Of a stretch of 64,000 nt of DNA, positions 47,100-56,983 are shown piece after piece. This DNA is from Symsagittifera roscoffensis (lineage: Eukaryota > Xenacoelomorpha > Acoela > Convolutidae): the NCBI RefSeq assembly GCF_963678635.1, contig NC_087067.1:22267547-22331546 (forward strand). Direction: 5' to 3'. The position numbers were made by a program, and so were the translations under genes. Below the pieces are notes generated by a model, which saw nothing but the letters and a program-made list of their open reading frames with translations, was not told the origin of the DNA and searched no databases. How positions within the stretch are numbered: position 1 is the stretch's first letter; each line of letters opens with the position of its first letter.

Positions 47100-47420
47100 C
47101 AACCCCAAATTTACACCCCCCCCCATTTATCGGCACACCTACAACCACCTCCACCTATCCCCCCACCACCTACCCCCCACACTTACCCCTCTTACACACA
47201 CACCTAACTTCCCTTCTCCTACAACCACTTGACAACCCCCGTAAGTTGGGGGGAGGTAAAGGTCTATAGGGGTATAGAGGTGTGTATGTGTGAACGGGGG
47301 TGAGGGCACGTATTTACGGTATTTTTCATTTTTCACTTATTTTTATGGTTAATGTAAATTGGGGATAAATGGTAGTGGCAGGGAGAGGTTGAAGTGAAAG
47401 AAGGAAGTAACAAGTGTGTG
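47100..47420. repeat. C-rich to G-rich strand switch
   Basis: From about 47,104 to 47,240 the plus strand is C-rich and almost G-free (CACCCCCCCCCCAT-like runs, CCCCCCACCACC, ACACACACACC). From about 47,247 it is G-rich and C-poor (TTGGGGGGAGG, GGGGTATAGAGG, ACGGGGGTGAGGG). The centre CAACCCCCGTAAGTTGGGGG can fold back. Several G runs could form G-quadruplexes on either strand. The minus-strand frame across it is low-complexity and not a gene. Confidence 0.75.
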
Positions 47421-47599
47421 AATTAGTGTAGGTTTTTAGGGTCAAGAAGAGACAAATAGAAAAAAAACAGTTAGAATACAAAACAAATTTTTGCAGTGGC
47501 CAAATGTAAAACACAATTGTGCAATTGAAACGTTCAAGTTTTGAAGATTTACTTTCAAGATTTTAGAAAATCAAGCTCTTACTCGTAAAAATCTAGTAT

Positions 47600-47651
47600 A
47601 ATCCATTATAATCTATTATAATCTTTTATTGTCAATTATAATGGATTAAAT
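47600..47651. repeat. AT-rich inverted repeat
   Basis: TAATCCATTATAAT and ATTATAATGGATTA are perfect 14-bp inverted arms about 22 bp apart; the spacer again contains CTATTATAATC. A possible small MITE remnant or cruciform. Confidence 0.65.
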
Positions 47652-47822
47652 TGATTTCTACTTTTTTTGATTTATAATCGATTATTCATCCATTTTAATA
47701 GAATGTTTCAGAATTTAATGAAGACAGACCTTGAGAATTTTTTTAAAATTGATTTTTTATCCATGAAACTTTTATTGCGTGCAACTATTTTTTACATTAA
47801 ATTGCAAGTATGCGAAAAAAAG

Positions 47823-47899
47823 GTCCCGACCGGATTCGAACGCAATATCTTTGACATCTGAAGCATCGAAGTTGTTGCTGCGACAAGTGTGCCAAGGAA
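47823..47899 (-). repeat. tRNA-like sequence (SINE or tRNA pseudogene)
   Basis: Minus strand: box B-like GCGTTCGAATCCGGTCGGG, with TTGGCACACTTGTCGCAGC upstream in the box A position and a possible anticodon stem between. The acceptor ends do not pair well, so it is not a functional tRNA gene. Confidence 0.5.
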
Positions 47900-50070
47900 G
47901 ATAAACAAAAATCTGTTCTTATTTTAAAAAGCGTGCTAATCAAGAGCAAAAATATACTTTAAATTCAAATATTTGAAAGACTCATAATCGTTTGTTTTTC
48001 GTTCAAACTGTTCTTTCAAAAGTAAATAAACTTTTCCATTGCTTTTTTCTCTAATTACAATCAATTTATTTAAAACGAAGCAAACCTCAATTTTTTATGC
48101 ATCTACTAAAACTATGTAGCCTTCTTTTGATTAGTAGCATTCATTTGATGTATATTGTATCATTTGCAAAAAAAAAAGAAAAAAATTTACAGCTTGTTTT
48201 TTTTTTCTGTCAAACTATTGATAAAAGTCAACAAATATAGACCAAATGTGGATCCCTAAAGTATTTACCAATTAGCGACGTTCTCAATAGTTTTGCATTT
48301 TATCATTCGGTTGTCTGCTACGTAGTAGTCTGTCAAAATATTCGATTTTTTCCAAAACTAATTCGATACAAATTTTTCAAATATTTAATTGCGATTTAAG
48401 CTGTTAAACGTTTCATAAAAATTTACAAAAATAGCGACACAATAATTTTGAGCTCATTCAATTTGCCCATAATTTCAGTAAATTTAATCCAAGGTTGAAG
48501 AAAAGAAAGTACTTTCTTAAACCGATATTGATCTGGTTTGATTATTTTTAACATGCGCATGTAAGCTCTTTGCCATTGAGTCTTGATTATATTATAAAAA
48601 TTTTTTGGAATAGTTTTGGGAGAGGGGCAATTTTGGTCGTTTGAAAATTAACAAAAACTTTTTGTGTTCAATCTCTGCTAGTTTTTTCAACTAATTTCGT
48701 CTTCTTCGATTGTTTTTTTTTCTGATTATTTTTGGTTTTCCAAAAAATTATAAACAATTTTTACCCTAAATGCGGCTTTTTTATTTCAGCTCATAAATTT
48801 ATCAGTTTATTGCAAGTGACTGAGTTATAGCAGACTTTAAAATAATACTTATTTTACCAGTACGTTTTGAATGAAATTTTTCACCAATGTTTGCACTTTT
48901 TTGACTTGAGTTTGACTTGTGAAGCAAACTCATCATAGTTAATACCGTCAATTTGATTATGATCTCAATTCATTTCTTGAGGTGAATTTTTGAGTTTTTG
49001 ATTCACTCAAAGCAGAATCTTACAAAAATTGTCTTGTTGATATAGACTTTGAATTGTGGATAGGCTTCGTTTTGGATTTTTCACTCTCGAAAAAAATTAT
49101 TACAGCTTACCAGCTAGGCAATAAAATAACTAAGCGTAAAATCCATTGTAAGGACGGAAATGTTTTCAACTGAGATAAAATAGATAACAAATTTCAGATG
49201 TCGATTTCACTTTAGTTGGCTCAAACTCACTCGCACATCATGAAAACTATGCAGTTCTTGTTAATTTTTCAAAATATCCCAGCTTTCATCAGGATAAATT
49301 TTGACGTTGAAATCATCAACAAACAAAAATTTATGATTTCAATGTCCTATTTTATTTATCAGTAAATCAATATTTGAAAAAAAAATGTATCTTCAATGAG
49401 CAGGATGTCTGTAAAAAGCATATCATTGTTTAAACTTTGGTCTCATTGAAAATGATCAAAAGAACATGGACTATATCATAATAATAGCTACATCATATTA
49501 CGATATTAATATAGAAGAGAATTAGTATATGGGATTTATTTTGGTGGGCCATCAAATAATTTCTGATTTCTTTTAGAAATGAACTTCGGCGGATAGGTGC
49601 TTCTGGCCTCTTGAGTGTCAGAAAAAAATTCTTGGAACAATAGATCAGATCTTAATTATAAAGCTGAAAAGTATCTTTTTTTGTAGCAGCAGAATCTTTG
49701 AATTTTTAAAACTACGCAAATTCAAAAGTTTTACTCAACGCCCTTTGTAGACAACCCGTACAATAACTTTTCTCTCCAATGAACTTGGTCGTTTTGCCTT
49801 TAACGTATTACAATATTTTTTTAAACATGTTTTCCTTTACTTTCGCTAACTGCACCAGCTTTAAAACAGCATGCTACAAACAGCATGTTTTTTACTGAAT
49901 TAGATCAAAAGTTACATTTGTAACTCCATTAGTTCATTCCTTAGTAATAAGAAAATCTGTACTCATGATTGAAAGTTATGTTTTTTGAGATTTTTTTTCA
50001 ATTAAACCGTGATTTTTTGAAAAAAAAGTTTTGGAGTTTTCGCTGATGGCGTAGTTTTGTTTTCTGAAAA

Positions 50071-52123
50071 ATGCGAATTCATCTTATAAGATTGAGATCA
50101 GTTTATATCAAGCTTTTAATTTGTTGTTTATTTTCATACTTCTGTCTTAACTTCCTAATATTTGTTTGTTTACAAAATCAACCTAAACCACAATCAATTT
50201 CATTTGAAGATAATTTTAGAAAGTTAGTGTCGATACCGAAGTATTCTAAATTACCCTTACGAAATTACTCGTATGTTGAAAAAGAGTTTTTTCAATCAAA
50301 TTTATCGATTTCTGGGTCAAATTTAAATAAAAGTTTTCTCGCTAATTTTTCAAGCGCATTAACTTTGAATTATTCCAAAAGCTCTTCAGTAAAAAAGTTG
50401 ACCATAAATTCATCGTTACTGCCAAATAACTTAACACAAAAATCAAAACTATCCATAAAAGATATTTCAGAACTATTTATCTATTATAACAAAAACATGT
50501 GTCAGATGATACCAAAGATGAATAGAATATTGATTATGATTCCTTCTCGAATTAGCAGTTACCATCGAAGGATTTTTATACGTCAAACTTGGGCAGATTT
50601 AAGAAAGCGCGACCTCAAATTGAATTACACGATCATATTCTTCGTAAGTAGACGAAAATAGAATAAAAATCCATTAAAAATCAAGCTATTTTTGTTCCAA
50701 GTTTGGCCCAAGAAATCAAAATATTTGAGTTTTTTAAGGCAATGGTTCGAGACCACTATGAGCTGTTTTCGATCGTTATGACGCAACAACATGGCATTGA
50801 CTATACAAGGATAAGTATGAAGAAAAAATATTCTTGTCATGGCCTAATAGATTAGCCCATATGCCAACTTGTTAGACCTCTACAGATTATCACATTTAAG
50901 ATATGATTTATTAATAATCGGAAGTTCATCGTTAAAAAAAGAATATCAAAGGTAAATTAGACTTGTTAGTTTTTTTTCCGCTTCAGCTCACCTATTTAGC
51001 TTTCTTCTTCGAAAACTTTGGTTGGTCACGATGATAATTTTTCCAGGTTGGCAAACCGGAAGGAGCCAATCAACGGGCATCATTAGAAGCGGAAAAGTCT
51101 CTTTTCGGAGATCTAGCAATTCTAACGTTAGCCGATGTTTATTATGACCTTACGAGTAAAATGATGGCCCTGTTCTCATGGGCCGAGCACTTCTGTCGCG
51201 ATGCTTTTTTCGTATACAAAGTCGACGACGACGTTTACTTGCATTTGGAAAATATGGAAAAGCGAATACAGTTCATAATCAAAAAGGTGAGGCTGTTGTT
51301 GAGTCTTTCTTTCATTATTTCCTCTCGATTGTGATGGACATCTTTAGGCGTGTGAAGTGAACGGTTTTTTTAATTTAAATTCATTTATGTTGACAAATAT
51401 AACTTTCGTTTTTCGCAGAGAAGATTTAATATCTCAAGAATTTAAAAAAATGGAAAATTAGTTAGAAAAACTAATGAAAGCTGAGAAAATAATCAAATAT
51501 TTTGGACTAAGAATAAGTCTTCATAGCTGAACAATAATAAAAAATCTTGGACTAAGAATAAATCTTCATACTTGTTTTGAGATTTTTTGACTTTGATTTT
51601 TCAGCAGTCTTTCAGTAGATCCTTATATGGAGGAAGATGTCACAAATATCCTTTAATTGAACGAGAAAAGAAGAGCAAATTCTATGTCTCATACGAGGAA
51701 AACAACTCAACTTTCTTCCCTCCTTATTGTGAAGGTCCCTTCTACTTCATGTCGGCTCATTTAGCTTTCGACTTAGCCAGGCATTGTTGGGATCTCCCGT
51801 ACAACAAATTCGAAGATGTTTTTGTGGGTGCATGCATTAAGTTTGTTCACCCGGAAACAAAGTTTTTGAACATTTCTCGCAAATTCATGCGTTTCGAATT
51901 TAAACAGGAAAACAAAGCAAAACATCAACGGCCATATAAAATAGACAAGATTCAACCAGGATTCGGTAAATTATCAGTGGCACTGCATTCTATGAATACA
52001 AACCAAATGTTGAGACTTCATCAAAAGTTAACCAGCAACAAAATATCAGGGACAGAAAATACCATCAAGTTTTACTTACAGGAACTGAGCAAGAAAGCTT
52101 TTGTGTTCAAAAACAATACCTGA
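50071..52123 (+). CDS. Beta-1,3-galactosyltransferase-like protein (GT31), type II membrane
   Basis: Three exons: 50,071-50,643, 51,047-51,286 and 51,605-52,123, all joined in phase 0, with donors TTC/GTAAGT and AAG/GTGAGG and acceptors TTCCAG and TTTCAG. Product 443 residues. Residues 15-34 are a hydrophobic signal anchor after a short basic tail, placing the enzyme in the Golgi with a lumenal C-terminus. A stem of about 110 residues rich in N-glycosylation sites follows. GT31 motifs in order: ILIMIPSR..HRR..IRQTW (152-174), GKPEGANQ..L..E...FGDL at the start of exon 2, the metal-binding KVDDDVY with DDD at 251-253, PPYCEGP, and EDVFVG at 341-346. The family transfers galactose or N-acetylhexosamine from UDP-sugars in beta-1,3 linkage; which acceptor it uses cannot be read from the sequence. 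Confidence 0.92.
51502..51573. repeat. Short direct repeat in galactosyltransferase intron 2
   Basis: GGACTAAGAATAAGTCTTCA (51,503) recurs as GGACTAAGAATAAATCTTCA (51,549), about 46 bp apart and just before the exon 3 acceptor. Probably a local slippage duplication. Confidence 0.7.
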
Positions 52124-53326
52124 AGAAGCGGCTAGGATTGCACCATAATTTCTTTCAATTAATGCAATACTGATTCAAGTTGAGAAAATAATTTTTAGAA
52201 TTTCTTTTAATAATAATTTACCGAGGTCGAAAAGAAATTTAACAAAAATGTCTTTTTAGCGACTCATTGACAACTCAAAATCTGAATTTGGTTAGTCTTG
52301 GTTGTGGAAATCTCAGACTAGGAGATGTATTTAGCCAACAATAGAAAAAGCTAACATGTCTGAAACAGAAAGTCACACTTTGAAATGGAGAAGAACAGGC
52401 CAAATAATCGATAACCCAAGTTTCGAGGGATTTATTTAGCCAAACCAGTCAACGAAAAAAAGAGCCCAATTAGTAACTAGTTATCTTAGATACTTGATCT
52501 TGCAAAGCTAGGCAACAAAAAATGTAAAATTTACAAAAAAGCAAAAACATAAACAAGGATAGCCGGTTACTGTGAATTGATTCAAGAAAAGTAACTCAAA
52601 AATGGAAAAGATTTAGAAAAAATTGATTATTTTGCAAATTTTCTCATCTAAATTTCGTGTTTTTTTTTCAAAAAAATGGGTAAAATTAGGCAAAAAGCAG
52701 AAAAAGAATGATCTTGTGCGGGCTCGCCTTTTATACTAGTAGAAATCAAGCCAAAAGAGGTGAAATATATACAAAAAGGTACATACAAAAAGCAGACTTT
52801 AGGAAAGATGAAAGTGATCAAAATCATCAAAACTTCCCACATAATTGATTAGATCCGAGCCAGGAGTGATCAACTTTGAACAATTTCTGATCGAACATGC
52901 CATGGTTTTGATTAGAAATAGACCAGGACTTAAGACAAATTGAAAAAATTGAACCCTCGAGGAACTGTGAAAAATTAGTATTCTTTTAAAAAGTAATTGA
53001 GTGCTTACAGTTCCTGGAAATTTTTTTAAAACAAATAGTGCAATCAGGTAAGCCTTTGAATGTTCTGTTACTTTTTTTCTTTGGCGTTCAAAATGATAAT
53101 GATGTCAAAAGATTGTAGCAAAATCAATAAAAAACAACAGAGCTTATTTTTCATTAGAAAATGTATAAATAAAACTATATCATCTAAAAAGACTTCAAAT
53201 TTTAACTAGACTTAAAGACTTCAAATTTTAAATAAAAAACACTAGCGAAAACACGACAAAAAGCAGCTCTCTAAAGTGCACAAAGAAAAAGTAGAAATAA
53301 GCCTTGAATTAGTAAAAAATCGGATA

Positions 53327-53402
53327 CGTCTCGGACTCGAGCCTACGACTAGCAGCGACCTAGAGATTATGAATCTCACGCACTAACCACTTAGCCACGG
53401 AA
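53327..53402 (-). repeat. tRNA-like sequence, best preserved of the series
   Basis: Minus strand: CCGTGGCTAAGTGGTTAGTG matches box A (TGGCNNAGTGG), GAGATTCATAATCTC forms an anticodon stem-loop reading CAT, and GGCTCGAGTCC matches box B. The stretch between anticodon stem and T arm is long (about 14 nt), as in class II tRNAs. Likely a tRNA-derived SINE head or pseudogene. Confidence 0.6.
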
Positions 53403-54321
53403 GTTTCATTGATGACAAACACCAGCCACAAATAAAGCAGAGAACAGATGCTGTGCAATTTCCAACGATACAGTGAAATTTGCCATTTAAGTTAACACTA
53501 ATTTGCGAGTTAGAATAGAAAAAAAGAAGGTTCGTATTAATAGACTACCCTGATCGCAAGTGTAAATAACTAAAATTCTGGTCTCAAAGCTCGCTTAAAA
53601 AACGTAATTCAATGGGAAAATTTTGTAATACCAGAAACTCTTAGCTTAAAAAGTCATTTAAAAAACTAAAATTCATTCTTGTTATTTTTCTGCATCATAT
53701 GCATTTTTATTATTGAAGATCATAATTTTCCTGTCAATCGGTCAACACATTTGAACTGACTTTTAGAAGACTCAAATTCAAAGCGCTAATAATCAATTTA
53801 AGCTCAAAAAAAATTGATGAAGATACTTTCCGGAAAAGAAGACTAACTGTCTTGACTAATAATACATAACTTCGTTCATTAACACCAAGCAGTGAACTAA
53901 CCAGGAATATATTGTTGCTAGTGACGCAGTATTTTCATTTTTTCAAGGGACGCTCAAAAACTGAAAGCCTGAAAAATTAGCTTGTATGCTTTTTTATATC
54001 AAATTTTGAAATTTTCGAAAACACTCGTTCTATTTTTGAAAAATTGTAGAAGTAACTTTCGCGTTTGAAACCTTTGTTCAAATTTTGAATCTTTCATAGC
54101 ATCAGTTTTTTAAATCCAAAAAAAAAACAATTATTAGGAATTTTTTTCTATTCAAGTATTCTGATTACTTCAGATGTCTCTACAAAACAGAGAGGAGTCA
54201 ATGCATACCAAGCTTTTGAAACACACATTTTTTGAAACCCAAAGTTTTGTTCAAGAAAATATCAAAAAATTTTGCAATCAGCCCATTACTTTTTTTTTCC
54301 AATTATTTTTTTTACAAAAAG

Positions 54322-54338
54322 GCGAAGCTGAGCTTCGC
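54322..54338. repeat. Perfect short hairpin GCGAAGCT-G-AGCTTCGC
   Basis: Eight-base arms around one G. The same core occurs at 54,546-54,560 (GCGAAGCTGAGCTTC) and, shortened, at 59,748-59,756 (GCGAAGCTTC), two of them preceded by ACACAGAG. It probably marks an end of a dispersed repeat. Confidence 0.65.
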
Positions 54339-54401
54339 AACATTTGCTATAAACAAAGCCACCGATTACGTATATAGACTCTTAAAAGTAAAACTATTAT
54401 T

Positions 54402-54500
54402 TTGAAATCATTCACGTTTTTTCGCACCATTTACACTTTCTTAATCGGAAAACGTATTTTACTTTCCTTTTATCAAATGAATTTGGAATGAAGTTTAAAA
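54402..54500. repeat. Dispersed AT-rich repeat, inverted relative to 30-39 kb copies
   Basis: TTACTTTCCTTTTATCAAAT and the preceding CACGTTTTTTCGCACC block, read on the minus strand, parallel TTCATTTGCTNANNGGAAAG..AAAATCC of the 30.4, 31.5 and 36.1 kb units. Related stretches are near 59,080, 59,400 and 60,320. Confidence 0.45.
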
Positions 54501-55013
54501 ACCAAGTTCTATTTTGTTCTCCTGTAAGCAATCTGTCACACAGAGGCGAAGCTGAGCTTCCCGCCACTTCCGACTCAAAAATGATAGATTATGATTGAAA
54601 TCAAATAAAAAACATTTGAAAAAATACATGAAAAATAGTTTTTGCCTGTCAAAAAATGGCGAAAAAGCCCAATATATTTAAAATAACATTACCGACACAA
54701 TGAAAAACTTCACGAAGAGTTTTTCCAATGCTCAAAAAGTCAAACTTTCAAAAAAACTCCTTTCTGTGGGAACTGAGTCAGCAAAAATAAGCAAACAAAA
54801 TCTGAAATAGCCGAAAGTTTTCAATTTGCAAACAAACAGGTCACAACTAGAATCAAAGTCCAGAGCTCTGTCATTTCAAGCATGGGTGTTACAGCAACTA
54901 GGAAGAAAACTGAAATTTCAAAAAATCGGGCTACGCGAATCAAGCCGACAAAAATAAGCAGACGGAACGATAGGCCGAAAAACCACAAAAACTCAAGGTT
55001 GCAAAAAACCGGT

Positions 55014-55082
55014 AACGGTCGGATTCAAATCACAAGCCTTTGCCGCCTCAAGCAAGTGCGCTACCTTTTAGACACATGTTCC
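55014..55082 (-). repeat. tRNA-like sequence
   Basis: Minus strand: AGGTAGCGCACTTGCTTGAG in the box A to anticodon region and GTGATTTGAATCCGACC in the box B position. Degenerate stems. Probably the same tRNA-derived family as 53.3 kb. Confidence 0.5.
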
Positions 55083-56983
55083 GGATGGTTGACTGAAAAT
55101 GAACTTATCATCAGAAACCATGCATTCGAACGAAAACTGAAAACCAATGAAAAAAGAAATTAAACGAAAATTGCTTAAAAGTTTTTTTTTCAAACTGGAA
55201 GTTAAAGCGTGTATAAAAATGCGGGTTAAAAAACGTATATGAAAAAGCCTTTCATCGTGTTACTTTCTTCGAATTGAATTTAAAAATCAATTGAATAAAA
55301 TATTTGAAAGAAAAACACTCGGCAAATAAGCAGACAAAAATTGGACCGAAATCCATGAAGGCTACAAAAAAAAGCAATTTACACGTGAATTTTTTTAGCA
55401 GTAGACCCAGTAACGCATCAACTCTAGGCAAAATAACGAGATATAAGATGCAACGTGCTGAAAAAGGAGATCTTATAATTTGAGATCATCCTGTGAACAC
55501 AGTTGTTTACGGAAAAAAAAGTGTAGTATCCGATTGCAATACTCTTGCTTATAGTAAAGGTAAATGCCAGGAATCTATTGTCTGGCCAGGTCTAATCAAG
55601 TCTTAATCAGATCTAGGTCAAATCAGATTTATATTTGATCAGATATGTGGGACGCAAGAAGTCACATCACTGCAGGTATAGTCACGGGACAGAAATTTCA
55701 ACTTTAAGCTTTCAAGCGATGAAACGAAAATTTTTGTTTCACGTTATCTAAAAAATGTTTCCAGGCATCGTTTCGCTATTTAATCAGAAGGGTGATAGAA
55801 GAGTTCTTTTTGTTAAGTTCTCAGAACTTTAGTAAAAGGCCAAAACCTGAGCCGAATTTTATTTCGTAGCGATTCGTTTTTTTTATTTATTTTTAATTAA
55901 AAAAAACTTTATACCTTATACGAGAGCCTAGCTCAGATACTTTCAACGATTAACTTTAACTTCAAAGTTTCAATTTGCTTCTACTGTTTAAGGGTACTTT
56001 TTGGCACTAAGAACACTTTTCTCAATCCTTCTGATTAAATGTCCAAACGATGCCTTTTAAACATTTTTTGCGGTTTTTTCCGGTCATAGGCTATACAAAA
56101 CAGTTTCATCCAGCATATGTCAAAATTACAGCCGTGAATCTTTAGTAGTTGCAGAGAAAACGGCACGAACGTGAAAAAAAACTCAGAACTTGGGAATTTT
56201 TACAGTGACAAGATCCTGCTTTTGATAACTTACTTCAATTCGAGTAGTCTCTTTTCTAGTGGAATATTGGCTGAAAGGACCAGTTATTAGATCCTTGATT
56301 TTAGGCCATTTTGCACTACGCGTTTTAGCCTAGAGACCCAAGGCTTGTTCCGTTATTCCTAAGAGCCCTTAGCATTTGTAGAAATAGCATTGACTAAAAC
56401 TCGTATTTTCAACACAACGAATAAACAATGCAACATGTACTAATCGCGAAGCACCTCGACAGAAATAATCAAGAAATGCTTCAGCTTTCAAAGAACATTT
56501 TAGCAGTAGTTATTCACATAACATCAACATTACAAAGTATTCTCAATTTCTTGGAATATTACAGGGAACACAAATATAGAAATCTGGAAATTATATAGTT
56601 CTCAAAGATAATTTCCAGAAATATTCCAGATTTTGTCTGAGATGTTAAAATAATTACTGCGAGTACTTTTCTCGGCTTCGATGAATGCTAACCGTGACTT
56701 GAACGAGAAATAAGATAACTTATTTACTTTACTAGATTAATACTCGTCATACATATTACTACCATATTAGAATATAAATCATCATAAATGATAGAATAAT
56801 AGCAACCCAACGTGTAACAGACCGAGATATTTCATATCTCGAGCTTAAAAGAACTTCAACTTGAACACATTTTTTGATCCAAGTTCTTTCACTGCACCTT
56901 CAAAGTTTTTCACGTTTTAAATTTAAGAATCCTTTTTAAATTATGAACGCATCTTGAGTTCCAGATTCTTTTTGAGATGGTGT

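Larger units (their letters stand above)
46222..50070. other. Intergenic DNA between SH3-SH2 and galactosyltransferase genes
   Basis: AT-rich and without a supported gene. It contains the C-rich/G-rich switch (47,100-47,420), the 47.6-kb inverted repeat and a tRNA-like sequence at 47.8 kb, listed separately. The region 46,730-46,930 has AT-rich partly palindromic stretches (ATTATAATCGAATATAATTG) that may be another MITE end. Confidence 0.45.
52124..56983. other. Intergenic DNA between galactosyltransferase and CCCH genes
   Basis: The two genes converge here. About 4.9 kb of AT-rich DNA with no supported gene. Contents noted separately: tRNA-like sequences at 53.3 and 55.0 kb and GCGAAGCT hairpins at 54.3 and 54.5 kb. 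A 93-codon plus-strand frame at 54,882 runs over the tRNA-like sequence in antisense and is not credible. A direct repeat of AAAGACTTCAAATTTTA lies at about 53,189 and 53,215. Confidence 0.5.

Noticed and set aside
47139-47336. Minus-strand 65-codon Pro/Gly/Val frame
   Set aside because: Product of the C-rich/G-rich low-complexity tract.
54882-55163. Plus-strand 93-codon basic frame
   Set aside because: It crosses a tRNA-like repeat in antisense and has no domain; the basic composition reflects A-rich sequence.
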